A program made the position numbers and the translations under genes. A stretch of DNA of 64,000 nt. Source: Flavobacterium soli DSM 19725 (lineage in GTDB: Bacteria; Bacteroidota; Bacteroidia; Flavobacteriales; Flavobacteriaceae). Shown here one piece after another: positions 9,254 to 17,245 of this stretch. Where the stretch lies: the NCBI RefSeq assembly GCF_000422705.1, contig NZ_AUGO01000001.1:248001-312000 (forward strand). Direction: 5' to 3'. Within the stretch, counting starts at the first letter, position 1. Each line of letters opens with the position of its first letter. The notes below the pieces were generated by a model, which saw nothing but the letters and a program-made list of their open reading frames with translations, did no database searches and had not been told where the DNA came from.

Positions 9254-9299
9254 AAATGTTGAATTTTGAGCACGTCCTTGAAATTCAACATTTTTTTTA
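9254..9299 (+). terminator. Rho-independent terminator of the desaturase gene
   Basis: A 13-bp stem, AAATGTTGAATTT (9254-9266) with AAATTCAACATTT (9281-9293), with a 14-base loop and a T run. Confidence 0.88.
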
Positions 9300-9311
9300 T
9301 GCTTAAAACAA

Positions 9312-9965
9312 ATGGAACATTCAAAATTAATAGATACGACAATTCATTTCGTAAAGGAAAAACTCGAAAATGCCGAGGGTGGCCACGATTGGTTTCACAT
9401 CGAAAGAGTTTATAAAAACACTTTGTTGATTGCAAAAGAAGAAAAATGCAACTTGCTGGTTTGTCAGCTAGGGGCTTTGCTTCACGATATAGCCGATAGT
9501 AAATTTCACAATGGTGATGAAACCGTTGGTCCAAAAACGGCAAGAGATTTTCTAGAAAAAGAAAATGTATCAGAAGAAATCATTGATCACGTCATAAAAA
9601 TCATTGAAAACATATCGTTCAAAGGTGGCAATTTTGAAAAGAAGTTCAGTTCAATTGAACTTGACATTGTTCAAGATGCCGACCGTTTGGATGCCATTGG
9701 GGCCATCGGGATTGCAAGATGCTTCAATTATGGCGGATTTAAAAATCGTGCTTTATACAACCCAGAAATACTTCCGAATCTAAATATGAGTAAGGAGGAA
9801 TATAAAAACACAAATAGCCCAACTATCAATCATTTTTATGAAAAATTATTGATGCTAAAGGATAAGATGAATACAAAAACCGGAAAACAAATTGCAGCAC
9901 AACGCCATCATTATATGGAAGGTTTTTTAGAGCAGTTTTTTGCGGAATGGGAAGGGAAGAAATAA
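9312..9965 (+). CDS. HD-domain phosphohydrolase (YpgQ/YedJ-like)
   Basis: Predicted metal-dependent phosphohydrolase of 217 residues. HD-domain ligands are visible: HDWFHIERV (first His), LGALLHDIAD (the HD pair) and VQDADRLDAIGAIGIAR (the late Asp). This arrangement, with FKGGNFEKKFSSIEL before the late Asp and a C-terminal helix-rich tail, is that of the small stand-alone YpgQ/YedJ group; some members act as nucleotide pyrophosphohydrolases, and the substrate here is unknown. It converges on the pyruvate kinase operon with a shared hairpin between. Confidence 0.88.
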   Translation: MEHSKLIDTTIHFVKEKLENAEGGHDWFHIERVYKNTLLIAKEEKCNLLVCQLGALLHDIADSKFHNGDETVGPKTARDFLEKENVSEEIIDHVIKIIENISFKGGNFEKKFSSIELDIVQDADRLDAIGAIGIARCFNYGGFKNRALYNPEILPNLNMSKEEYKNTNSPTINHFYEKLLMLKDKMNTKTGKQIAAQRHHYMEGFLEQFFAEWEGKK

Positions 9966-9968
9966 AAA

Positions 9969-9996
9969 AAACCGTTTCAAATAAATGAAACGGTTT
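9969..9996 (-). terminator. Terminator of the pyk operon (hairpin shared with the HD gene)
   Basis: AAACCGTTTCA (9969-9979) pairs perfectly with TGAAACGGTTT (9986-9996). The long T run lies on the minus-strand side, so it mainly stops transcription from pyk; on the plus strand the T run is short. Confidence 0.85.
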
Positions 9997-10019
9997 CAAT
10001 AGTTATTAAACACTAAAAA

Positions 10020-11450
10020 TTATTCTATTTCAGAAACTCTCAAGGTATTCACCATTCCTTTATCTGTAACCGGCATTGCTGCAAGGTTGATCAAGAAATC
10101 ACCTTTTTCAACATATCCTTTTTGTCTTGCAATTTCGTTTACATCGGTAACGGTGTCATCCGTACTCACGAATTTATCATAGTAGTATGATTTAACGCCC
10201 CAAAGTAAATTCAACTGCGTCAAGATTCTTCTGTTTGATGTAAATACTAAAATATGAGCCTGTGGTCGCCAAGCCGAAATTTGGAAAGCCGTGTAGCCAC
10301 TATTTGTTAGAGTACAAATCGCTTTTGCCTTGATGACATTCGCCATCATTGCCGCGTGGTGACAAATCGATTTGGTGATGAATCTTTTTGTTCTAACCTG
10401 TGGTGTGTTTTGTGGGACTTGAATTAGCGGAGAATCCTCTACTGCTTCAATAATTTGTGTCATTTTTTCGATAACCTGAACAGGATAGTTTCCAACAGAA
10501 GTTTCTCCGGAAAGCATTACCGCATCAGCACCATCCATTACAGAGTTGGCAACGTCGTTCACTTCTGCACGAGTTGGTGTAAGGCTTGTAATCATCGTTT
10601 CCATCATTTGAGTAGCAACAATAACTGGGATTCTAGCCGTTTTAGCTCTGTTGATCAATTTCTTTTGTATAAGTGGCACTTCATGAGCTGGAACCTCAAC
10701 ACCCAAATCTCCACGAGCTACCATAAGTCCGTCACAATAAGCTACAATCTTGTCGATATTTTCAACACCTTCAGGTTTTTCAATTTTCGCAATAATTGGA
10801 ATTTTATGATCAGAATTTTCCATGATCAAATCTTGAAGTTCCATCAAATCTTCTGCCGTTCTAACGAAAGAAAGTGCGATCCAATCTACATGATTTTCGA
10901 TGGCAAAAAGTGCATCTTTGATATCTTTTTTGGTCAAAGCCGGAAGTGAAACCTTTGTATTCGGAAGGTTAACTCCTTTTTTAGATTTCAATGGACCGCC
11001 TTGAATTACTTTACAAACAACTTCGGTAGAACCATTAGTTTCAAGTGCTTCAAACATCAGTTTACCATCGTCCAAAAGGATTTTTTCGCCTGGTTTTACA
11101 TCTCTTGGAAATTCCTTATAGTTCATATAAACTCTTTCGGCAGTTCCTGGAACATCTTCGGCTGTTTGAAACGTGATAATATCGCCTGGATTCACTACAA
11201 CATCTTCTTTCATCACTCCAACGCGAAGTTTCGGTCCTTGTAAATCGGCCAAAATTGCAGTTGTGTAACCATATTCATCATTCAAAGAACGAATCATATC
11301 GATCCTTTCTTTTACATCGGTATAATCGGCATGCGAAAAGTTGATTCTGAAAACATTAACTCCTGCATCAATCATATTTTTCAATACTTCTTTCGTGCTA
11401 CATGCAGGTCCTAGGGTCGCTACAATTTTAGTTTTTTTGTTTGTTGACAT
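10020..11450 (-). CDS. pyk: Pyruvate kinase
   Basis: Catalyses the last glycolytic step, phosphoenolpyruvate plus ADP to pyruvate plus ATP, in the cytosol. The 476 residues carry the N-terminal KIVATLGPACS, the catalytic IIAKIEKPEGVENID with the active-site Lys and Glu, VARGDLGVEVP and the K+/Mg2+ region VATQMMETMITS with PTRAEVNDVANSVMDGADAVML. A C-terminal allosteric domain is present but short. It is the last gene of a minus-strand block acpP-fabF-rnc-IPExxxVDY-pyk and starts 6 bases after the IPExxxVDY gene. Confidence 0.97.
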   Translation of the reverse strand: MSTNKKTKIVATLGPACSTKEVLKNMIDAGVNVFRINFSHADYTDVKERIDMIRSLNDEYGYTTAILADLQGPKLRVGVMKEDVVVNPGDIITFQTAEDVPGTAERVYMNYKEFPRDVKPGEKILLDDGKLMFEALETNGSTEVVCKVIQGGPLKSKKGVNLPNTKVSLPALTKKDIKDALFAIENHVDWIALSFVRTAEDLMELQDLIMENSDHKIPIIAKIEKPEGVENIDKIVAYCDGLMVARGDLGVEVPAHEVPLIQKKLINRAKTARIPVIVATQMMETMITSLTPTRAEVNDVANSVMDGADAVMLSGETSVGNYPVQVIEKMTQIIEAVEDSPLIQVPQNTPQVRTKRFITKSICHHAAMMANVIKAKAICTLTNSGYTAFQISAWRPQAHILVFTSNRRILTQLNLLWGVKSYYYDKFVSTDDTVTDVNEIARQKGYVEKGDFLINLAAMPVTDKGMVNTLRVSEIE

Positions 11451-11456
11451 TGTTTT

Positions 11457-11939
11457 TTAAAAAATTAAATTGTTTTTTGATTTGATAGCTTCAGCTTCAA
11501 CCTTATAAACCGTTGAAACTCTATCAATTGTATTTATTTTATTAATTATTAGTTCTACTGTTTGTTCCGCATTTTCTACTTTCAAAAAATAATCTACTTT
11601 TTTGAATTCGGGTAAAAAATAAACTTGGGTTACAATTTCTAAATCAGAATTTGAAAATAAGTTGGTATCCTTATTTTTATCAAGAGCCGTAATTTCATTT
11701 TTATTTTGAATTAAGCTCCAGCAAACTTCTTCTTTCAGACTTTCATATCTGTATTTCGAAAAATTAGCATCTCCTCTTTTAGTCGTAATCTGAATTTCCT
11801 CTTTACTCTTACTCAAAAGAATAGGTAATTTCTGATTTATAAAATAGGCTAAACGATAATCTTCCAATGAAGTATGAATAGCGATTAGTTCATAATCAAT
11901 TTCGTCAAATTCATCAATATATAATTTATGATGGACCAT
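11457..11939 (-). CDS. IPExxxVDY family protein
   Basis: A 160-residue protein of a Bacteroidota family named after its central motif. Here the motif reads LPEFKKVDY (near residues 112-120), a conservative version. The N-terminal part has hydrophobic-acidic LYIDEFDEIDYELIAIHTSLEDYRLAYFIN and the rest alternates charged and hydrophobic residues; there is no signal peptide or membrane helix. The family has no known function. Its position between rnc and pyk is, as far as I recall, the usual one in flavobacteria, which supports the call. Confidence 0.85.
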   Translation of the reverse strand: MVHHKLYIDEFDEIDYELIAIHTSLEDYRLAYFINQKLPILLSKSKEEIQITTKRGDANFSKYRYESLKEEVCWSLIQNKNEITALDKNKDTNLFSNSDLEIVTQVYFLPEFKKVDYFLKVENAEQTVELIINKINTIDRVSTVYKVEAEAIKSKNNLIF

Positions 11940-12052
11940 TTTTGATATAAAATAAGCCGTAAATATAGTATTTCTAAATCAGAAAAAGGAGTAATAAATT
12001 GAACTTAACGTTAATTTATCAACGAAAACGATATAGTTTTGAGAATTTGATT

Positions 12053-12793
12053 TTATTTTGTGTTAATTTTTTCTTGAAATGCAAAATAAGCTCTTTGGGA
12101 AGCTTTTTCTTCTGCTTTCTTTTTTGATGTAGCTCTTGCCTTTGCAATTACTTTTTCATCAATACTCAATTTCACACCAAAAAGACGTTCGCCAGTAATG
12201 GCATTGTCTTCGAAAACATCATAATGAAAAACTCTTTTTTCTTTCTGACACCACTCGATAAGTAAACTCTTGTAGCTGATTACTTTTCCTTCTAGTTTTG
12301 CAATATCAACATAAGGTAGAATAACTCTTTTTTGTATAAATTTTTCACATTGGGCATAGCCTTGATCCAAATAAATGGCTCCCACTAAGGCTTCAAAGAT
12401 ATTTCCGTGAATATTTTCGCCAAAATGTTGAGTTGGAACTTTACTTTCTACAAATCGGATAAGATTTAAATCTCTTCCTAACTCGTTAAGATGTTCGCGA
12501 CTCACGATTTTAGAACGCATTTTTGTCAAATAACCTTCATCTCCGGAAGGCACTTTGTTAAATAAATGTGCCGCAATTACGGAACTTAGCATGGCATCGC
12601 CTAAAAATTCAAGACGCTCATAACTAATAGGCTTTCCGTTTTTATCAAGCTTGTTTAGCGAACGATGTGTGAAAGCTTTTTTGTAGCAATCGAGGTTTAT
12701 TGGCTTAAAGCCTAAAATTTTTTCTATTTCATTAAAAAAAATCCCGTCTTCTTGAGAACGGGATTTGGTAAATATTTTTTTGAGAAAGCGCAT
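12053..12793 (-). CDS. rnc: Ribonuclease III
   Basis: Endonuclease that cuts double-stranded RNA in rRNA maturation and mRNA turnover. In 246 residues, the catalytic signature ERLEFLGDAMLSSVIA (about residues 79-94) and the second acidic motif NIFEALVGAIYLDQG are clear, followed by a C-terminal dsRNA-binding domain that starts at YKSLLIEWCQ and ends with the basic ATSKKKAEEKASQRA helix. An N-terminal extension of about 25 residues is common in Bacteroidota. It begins 5 bases after fabF on the minus strand and is surely co-transcribed with it. Confidence 0.96.
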   Translation of the reverse strand: MRFLKKIFTKSRSQEDGIFFNEIEKILGFKPINLDCYKKAFTHRSLNKLDKNGKPISYERLEFLGDAMLSSVIAAHLFNKVPSGDEGYLTKMRSKIVSREHLNELGRDLNLIRFVESKVPTQHFGENIHGNIFEALVGAIYLDQGYAQCEKFIQKRVILPYVDIAKLEGKVISYKSLLIEWCQKEKRVFHYDVFEDNAITGERLFGVKLSIDEKVIAKARATSKKKAEEKASQRAYFAFQEKINTK

Positions 12794-12798
12794 TAAAA

Positions 12799-14052
12799 TT
12801 ATTCAGCTATTTTTTTGAACAAAACACAAGCATTGTGACCACCAAAACCAAAAGTATTACTCATTGCTACATTTACTTCTCTTTTTTGAGGTTTGTTTAG
12901 TGTCAAATTCAATGATGGATCAATGTTTTCGTCTACAACGGTATGATTAATTGTTGGAGGAACAATCCCATGCTTCATAGCCAAGATCGAAGCAATTGCT
13001 TCAATTGCACCAGCAGCACCAAGTAAATGTCCTGTCATCGATTTTGTAGAATTGATGTTGATGTTTTTTGCATGATCGCCAAAAACAGCACTAATTGCTT
13101 TCAATTCTGCAACATCTCCAAGAGGCGTTGAAGTTCCGTGAGTGTTGATGTGATCTACATCTTCTGGATTCATTCCTGCATCTCTCAAGGTGTTTTTCAT
13201 CACTGCAATTACACCGATTCCTTCTGGATGTGGTGCTGTCAAATGATACGCATCAGATGACATTCCGCCACCCCCAATTTCGCAATAGATTTTTGCTCCA
13301 CGGGCTTTTGCATGTTCGTATTCTTCTAGAACCAAGGCACCTGCACCTTCACCTAAAACAAATCCGTCACGAGTAGCATCAAAAGGTCTTGAAGCCGTTT
13401 CTGGAGTTTCATTTCGTGTAGAAAGAGCATGCATTGAATTAAATCCGCCCATTCCTGCAATGGTTACAGCAGCTTCAGAACCACCCGAAACGATCACATC
13501 ACACATGCCTAAACGAATGTAGTTGAAAGCGTCAATCAAGGCATTTGCCGAAGAAGCACAAGCAGAAACAGTGGTATAGTTTGGTCCCATATAGCCATTT
13601 CGCATCGAAATATGAGCTGGAGCTATATCGGCAATCATTTTTGGGATAAAGAAAGGGTTGAATTTTGGAGTACCATCGCCTTTTGCATAATACATCACTT
13701 CGTCTTGGAATGTTTCCAATCCGCCAATCCCTGCACCCCAAATTACACCTACTCTGTATTTGTCAACATTGTCGTCAGTAAGTCCGGCATCTTTGATGGC
13801 TTCATCACTTGCAGCAATTGCATATTGGGCAAATTTGTCCAATCTGCGTGACTCTTTACGATCCATGTAATCTTCAATGTTGAAGTTCTTTACTTCGCAG
13901 GCAAACTTAGTTTTGTGCTTTTCAGTATCGTAATATGTTATTGGAGCAGCACCACTTTTACCGCTAATTAAAGCATTCCAGTATTCTTCGATTGAATTTC
14001 CAATAGGAGTAAGAGCACCTAATCCTGTTACAACAACCCGCTTTAATACCAT
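12799..14052 (-). CDS. fabF: Beta-ketoacyl-ACP synthase II
   Basis: Condenses malonyl-ACP with acyl-ACP during fatty-acid elongation. The 417-residue thiolase-fold enzyme has the nucleophile in VSACASSANALIDAF (Cys about residue 165), the two active-site histidines in NTHGTSTPLGD and TKSMTGHLLGAAG, and the C-terminal NTFGFGGHNACVLF loop. It lies between acpP and rnc; the gap to acpP carries a large inverted repeat that may lower read-through from acpP. Confidence 0.97.
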   Translation of the reverse strand: MVLKRVVVTGLGALTPIGNSIEEYWNALISGKSGAAPITYYDTEKHKTKFACEVKNFNIEDYMDRKESRRLDKFAQYAIAASDEAIKDAGLTDDNVDKYRVGVIWGAGIGGLETFQDEVMYYAKGDGTPKFNPFFIPKMIADIAPAHISMRNGYMGPNYTTVSACASSANALIDAFNYIRLGMCDVIVSGGSEAAVTIAGMGGFNSMHALSTRNETPETASRPFDATRDGFVLGEGAGALVLEEYEHAKARGAKIYCEIGGGGMSSDAYHLTAPHPEGIGVIAVMKNTLRDAGMNPEDVDHINTHGTSTPLGDVAELKAISAVFGDHAKNININSTKSMTGHLLGAAGAIEAIASILAMKHGIVPPTINHTVVDENIDPSLNLTLNKPQKREVNVAMSNTFGFGGHNACVLFKKIAE

Positions 14053-14194
14053 ACGTATAATTTTATAGTTTATATCTAAACAAATAATACCTATGTTTTC
14101 TTCTATGTAAAATCATAAAAAGACATAGGTATTACACAATATTTTTATTTGGTTGATTGAATTTCAATCAGTAATTTCAATTAAAAAAATAATA

Positions 14195-14288
14195 ACACCC
14201 GATTTTTTAAAATTCCAATATTCAAATAACAAATTCCAATATTTGGGATTTGGATTTTCAATCTTTGGAATTTTTAAAACCCGGGTGT
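14195..14288 (-). promoter_or_regulatory. Large inverted repeat between acpP and fabF (partial terminator/attenuator)
   Basis: Arms 14195-14218 and 14265-14288 are near-complementary (ACACCCG..TTTTAAAATTCC type) and enclose a smaller repeat of AAATTCCAATATT. Read on the minus strand the structure comes 7 bases after the acpP stop and is followed by a T-rich run, so it looks like a leaky terminator. It would allow much more acpP than fabF transcript, but this is inference. Confidence 0.6.
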
Positions 14289-14295
14289 AAATTTA

Positions 14296-14532
14296 TTATT
14301 TTTTAGCTTCTTCGATGTAAGAAATAGCCTGACCAACAGTAGCGATGTTTTCCGCTTGGTCGTCTGGAATTTGAATATCAAATTCTTTTTCGAACTCCAT
14401 GATAAGCTCAACAGTGTCTAATGAATCAGCTCCTAAATCATTTGTGAAGCTAGCTTCTAATACAACTTCGTTTTCGTCAACGCCTAATTTGTCTACGATA
14501 ATCGCTTTTACTCTTGATGCAATGTCTGACAT
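14296..14532 (-). CDS. acpP: Acyl carrier protein
   Basis: Carries growing acyl chains on a phosphopantetheine arm. The 78-residue acidic protein has the attachment site [15 protein letters not shown] with Ser37 as the modified residue, and the usual four-helix pattern. It is the first gene of the minus-strand block with fabF, rnc and pyk, and is divergent from purN, the arrangement typical of flavobacteria. Confidence 0.98.
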   Translation of the reverse strand: MSDIASRVKAIIVDKLGVDENEVVLEASFTNDLGADSLDTVELIMEFEKEFDIQIPDDQAENIATVGQAISYIEEAKK

Positions 14533-14562
14533 AATCTTTAATTTTAAAATTTAATTTGTTGG

Positions 14563-14570
14563 CAAAAATA
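14563..14570 (-). promoter_or_regulatory. Promoter -7 box of acpP
   Basis: On the minus strand TATTTTTG fits the TAnnTTTG consensus, 31-38 bases upstream of the acpP start. Confidence 0.5.
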
Positions 14571-14706
14571 AAAAACTTTATTTTAAAACCACGTTTTAGT
14601 TAATAAATATGAGTACTAATTTATAAAATTTATTTCACAAAGGCTTCTAAAATTTATTTAATATCATTTATTATTCTTTTTTTTGCGTAATAATTCCAGC
14701 CACAAA

Positions 14707-15270
14707 ATGAAAAACATCCTACTATTTGCTTCGGGTTCGGGAACCAATGCCGAAAATATCATCTTGCATTTCAATACAACCGATATTGCAAAAGTGGTTG
14801 CCGTTTTTTCTAATAATCCAAATGCGAAAGTATTAGAAAGAGCAAAAAACCTCAATGTTAAAAGTTTTGTTTTCTCAAAAGAGGATCTTTCCAGCGAAAT
14901 TGTCCTGAATAAAGTGAACGAATTCCAACCTGACTTGATTGTTTTGGCTGGTTTTTTATGGAAATTTCCTCAGAATATAATTGAAGCCTATCCAAATAAA
15001 ATCATCAACATCCATCCAGCTCTTTTACCAAAATATGGCGGAAAAGGAATGTATGGCATGCATGTTCACCGAGCAATTCTTGAAAATAAAGATTCCGAAA
15101 CAGGAATCACTATTCATTATGTAAACGAACATTATGATGAAGGCGAATTTATTGCACAAGAAAAGGTGTCTATAGCAGATTGCCTTTCGGCAGAAGAAAT
15201 AGCGGCGAAAGTGCATGTATTGGAACATCGATTTTTTCCTCAAATAATTGAAAAATTACTAAAATCTTAA
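14707..15270 (+). CDS. purN: Phosphoribosylglycinamide formyltransferase
   Basis: Transfers a formyl group from 10-formyl-tetrahydrofolate to GAR in purine synthesis. The 187-residue form from the ATG at 14707 begins MKNILLFASGSGTNAENI, the GSGSN phosphate loop of the family; an upstream ATG at 14683 would only add eight polar residues and is unlikely. Catalytic residues are seen in NIHPALLPKYGG (Asn, His) and in the HYDEGEFIAQ segment (Asp). It is divergent from acpP and its stop is two bases before the rnhA start. Confidence 0.95.
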   Translation: MKNILLFASGSGTNAENIILHFNTTDIAKVVAVFSNNPNAKVLERAKNLNVKSFVFSKEDLSSEIVLNKVNEFQPDLIVLAGFLWKFPQNIIEAYPNKIINIHPALLPKYGGKGMYGMHVHRAILENKDSETGITIHYVNEHYDEGEFIAQEKVSIADCLSAEEIAAKVHVLEHRFFPQIIEKLLKS

Positions 15271-15272
15271 TT

Positions 15273-15749
15273 TTGAATCACGACGTTCACATATATACTG
15301 ACGGAGCTGCAAAAGGAAATCCCGGAAACGGCGGTTATGGCGTAGTGATGGAATGGGTTGGAAAACCTTATAAAAAAGAATTCTACGAAGGTTTCCGTTT
15401 GACGACCAATAACCGAATGGAACTCTTGGCCGTGATTGTAGGTTTGGAAAAACTGAAAGTACAAGGCACAAAGGTTTTAGTCATTTCCGATTCTAAATAT
15501 GTGGTAGATTCCGTTGAGAAGAAATGGGTTTTTGGTTGGGAAAAAAAAGGTTTCGCAGGCAAAAAAAATCCTGATTTATGGATGCGTTTCCTCAAAATTT
15601 ACCGCAAGCATCAAGTCGATTTCAAATGGGTCAAAGGACACAATAATCACCCTCAAAACGAACGTTGCGATGAGCTTGCTGTTATGGCTTCGCTTGGAGA
15701 TGAGCTTTCTGTGGATGCTTATTATGAGAAAGAAGGTGGAAAGTTGTGA
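15273..15749 (+). CDS. rnhA: Ribonuclease HI
   Basis: Degrades the RNA strand of RNA-DNA hybrids. The 158-residue protein shows all four catalytic acids: IYTDGAAKGNPG, NNRMELLAV, ISDSKYVVDS and NERCDELAV. The start is a TTG, chosen because it sits two bases after the purN stop and gives the right N-terminus; no ATG is available. The last 26 residues are repeated, with five substitutions, in a fragment at 17057-17140 beyond the next gene. This suggests that the 3' end was rebuilt or duplicated when the ATPase gene arrived. Confidence 0.95.
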   Translation: MNHDVHIYTDGAAKGNPGNGGYGVVMEWVGKPYKKEFYEGFRLTTNNRMELLAVIVGLEKLKVQGTKVLVISDSKYVVDSVEKKWVFGWEKKGFAGKKNPDLWMRFLKIYRKHQVDFKWVKGHNNHPQNERCDELAVMASLGDELSVDAYYEKEGGKL

Positions 15750-15766
15750 TGATTTCATCAAATTAT

Positions 15767-15858
15767 TGATTACATTTTCAAAACCAAACACAATGCATTT
15801 TCAAAATTAAATATAGTGTACTTTCAAAATAAGACATAGTGTATTTTAAAAATTATAT
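15767..15858 (+). repeat. Four tandem 23-bp repeats upstream of the ATPase gene
   Basis: Units at 15767-15789, 15790-15812, 15813-15835 and 15836-15858 follow each other without spacers. All share the core TTTTCAAAA or a close variant at the same offset, and units 3 and 4 both start ATAGTGTA. The array ends just before the promoter box, so it looks like a set of operator sites, possibly for self-regulation. This role is inferred. Confidence 0.8.
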
Positions 15859-15859
15859 A

Positions 15860-15867
15860 TACATTTG
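15860..15867 (+). promoter_or_regulatory. Promoter -7 box of the ATPase gene
   Basis: TACATTTG matches TAnnTTTG and abuts the fourth 23-bp repeat. It places the transcript start a few bases before the ATG at 15887. Confidence 0.6.
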
Positions 15868-15886
15868 TAATTATAAACGATATACT

Positions 15887-17044
15887 ATGAATTTAAAAAG
15901 AAGAATTAAAACCGAAATGGATATTTATAAAACTAAATATCCGATTTTGGCATTAACAGGACCTAGACAATCTGGAAAAACTACTTTTTTAAAAAATCAA
16001 TTTTCAGAGTATCGATATGTGAATTTGGAAAATTTGGATTTCAGAAATTTTGCAATGGACGATCCAAATGGGTTTTTAGCTCAATATGATAAATATGTAA
16101 TTTTTGATGAAGCACAGCGCGTTCCGCATTTGTTTTCCTATTTACAAACCAAAGTAGATGAAGATAAAATTATGGGACAATATATTTTGTCTGGTTCACA
16201 AAATTTTCATTTGATACAAAACATAACTCAAAGTTTAGCTGGAAGAGTAGCTTTATTTAAATTGTTGCCATTTGATATTTCAGAAATGCAAGAGGCTAAT
16301 TGGCTAGATGATGATTATGCAATAAACCTTCAGAGAGGATTCTATCCTGCGATTTATGATAGAGACATCCCTGCTAAAGTTTTTTATTCAAATTATATTC
16401 AAACTTATGTTGAACGGGATTTGTCAGAACTCATTCAAGTAAAAGATTTAAAACAGTTTCGAAATTTTATTTCTTTATGTGCCGCAAGAGCAGGTCAATT
16501 GTTAAATCTTAATTCGCTGGCTAATGAATGTGGGATTTCGCAACCCACTGCCAAATCATGGATTTCTGTTTTAGAAAGCAGTTATATTGTATACCAACTG
16601 CAACCTTATTTTTCAAACCTTAACAAACGTGTTACCAAGAGCTCAAAACTATACTTTTATGATACTGGACTGCTTTGCTTTTTATTAAAATTGAACGATG
16701 CAGAAAGCGTAAAATTAAGTGCACTAAAAGGAAGCTTGTTTGAAAATTATGTTATAAATGAATACTTCAAAAAAAATTACCATAATAATTTACTTTTAGA
16801 TTTATGGTTTTGGCGGGATGCAGTGGGACATGAAGTAGATTTGATTTGGCAAAATTCAGAATTATTGAATTTAGTTGAAATTAAAGCTTCAGAAACTATA
16901 ATGCCTGATATGTTTAAAGGGTTAAACTATTTTGAAAAATTAAAACCAAACTTAATTCAAAGTAAAGCAATTGTTCATACGGGATTGTTTAACCAACCAA
17001 GAACTTTGGGAAAAGTAATGAGTTGGAAGAAAATTGCTTTGTGA
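15887..17044 (+). CDS. ATP-binding protein, AAA_14/DUF4143 type
   Basis: A 385-residue ATPase of the common AAA_14-DUF4143 architecture: Walker A GPRQSGKTTF near residue 26, Walker B YVIFDEAQ, an arginine-bearing SGSQNF sensor stretch, a winged-helix-like middle part (NECGISQPTAKSWI) and a C-terminal DUF4143 region with ENYVINEYFKK and a restriction-endonuclease-like HEVDLIW..LVEIK pattern. Function is unknown; such genes are accessory and often repeated in bacterial genomes. The start at 15887 is chosen because the -7 box lies at 15860-15867. It is flanked by 23-bp repeats on the left and an rnhA 3'-end copy on the right, marking it as an inserted unit. Confidence 0.88.
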   Translation: MNLKRRIKTEMDIYKTKYPILALTGPRQSGKTTFLKNQFSEYRYVNLENLDFRNFAMDDPNGFLAQYDKYVIFDEAQRVPHLFSYLQTKVDEDKIMGQYILSGSQNFHLIQNITQSLAGRVALFKLLPFDISEMQEANWLDDDYAINLQRGFYPAIYDRDIPAKVFYSNYIQTYVERDLSELIQVKDLKQFRNFISLCAARAGQLLNLNSLANECGISQPTAKSWISVLESSYIVYQLQPYFSNLNKRVTKSSKLYFYDTGLLCFLLKLNDAESVKLSALKGSLFENYVINEYFKKNYHNNLLLDLWFWRDAVGHEVDLIWQNSELLNLVEIKASETIMPDMFKGLNYFEKLKPNLIQSKAIVHTGLFNQPRTLGKVMSWKKIAL

Positions 17045-17056
17045 TTTAGTTTTTGT

Positions 17057-17140
17057 GGCGAACTTGCCGTTATGGCTTCGCTTGCAGATGAGCTTTCTGT
17101 TGATACCTATTATGAGAAACAAGGCGATAAATTACTATAA
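17057..17140 (+). pseudogene. Displaced second copy of the rnhA 3' end
   Basis: This frame encodes GELAVMASLADELSVD and so on to its own stop TAA. It matches the last 26 residues of RNase HI at 21 positions, with DNA similarity across the whole stretch. No start or upstream catalytic region is present, so it is not functional on its own. It is probably either the original gene end left behind by an insertion or a relic of homologous recombination at rnhA. Confidence 0.85.
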
Positions 17141-17191
17141 ACCACTGTTTTTCAATTCAATAATTTAGCAAAACTTTACAATTTCAAAACT

Positions 17192-17222
17192 TTGCAACTT
17201 TGTAAGTTATGAAGTATCTTTG
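17192..17222 (+). promoter_or_regulatory. Promoter of the PfkB-family kinase gene
   Basis: TTG (17192-17194), a 20-base spacer and TATCTTTG (17215-17222) fit the Bacteroidota TTG-N17-23-TAnnTTTG promoter, 23 bases before the ATG. Confidence 0.6.
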
Positions 17223-17245
17223 CACCCTACTTCCAAAAGTAACAA

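Noticed and set aside
15767..15858. CRISPR array
   Set aside because: The 23-bp units follow each other directly with no spacers, are imperfect and few, and no cas gene is present.
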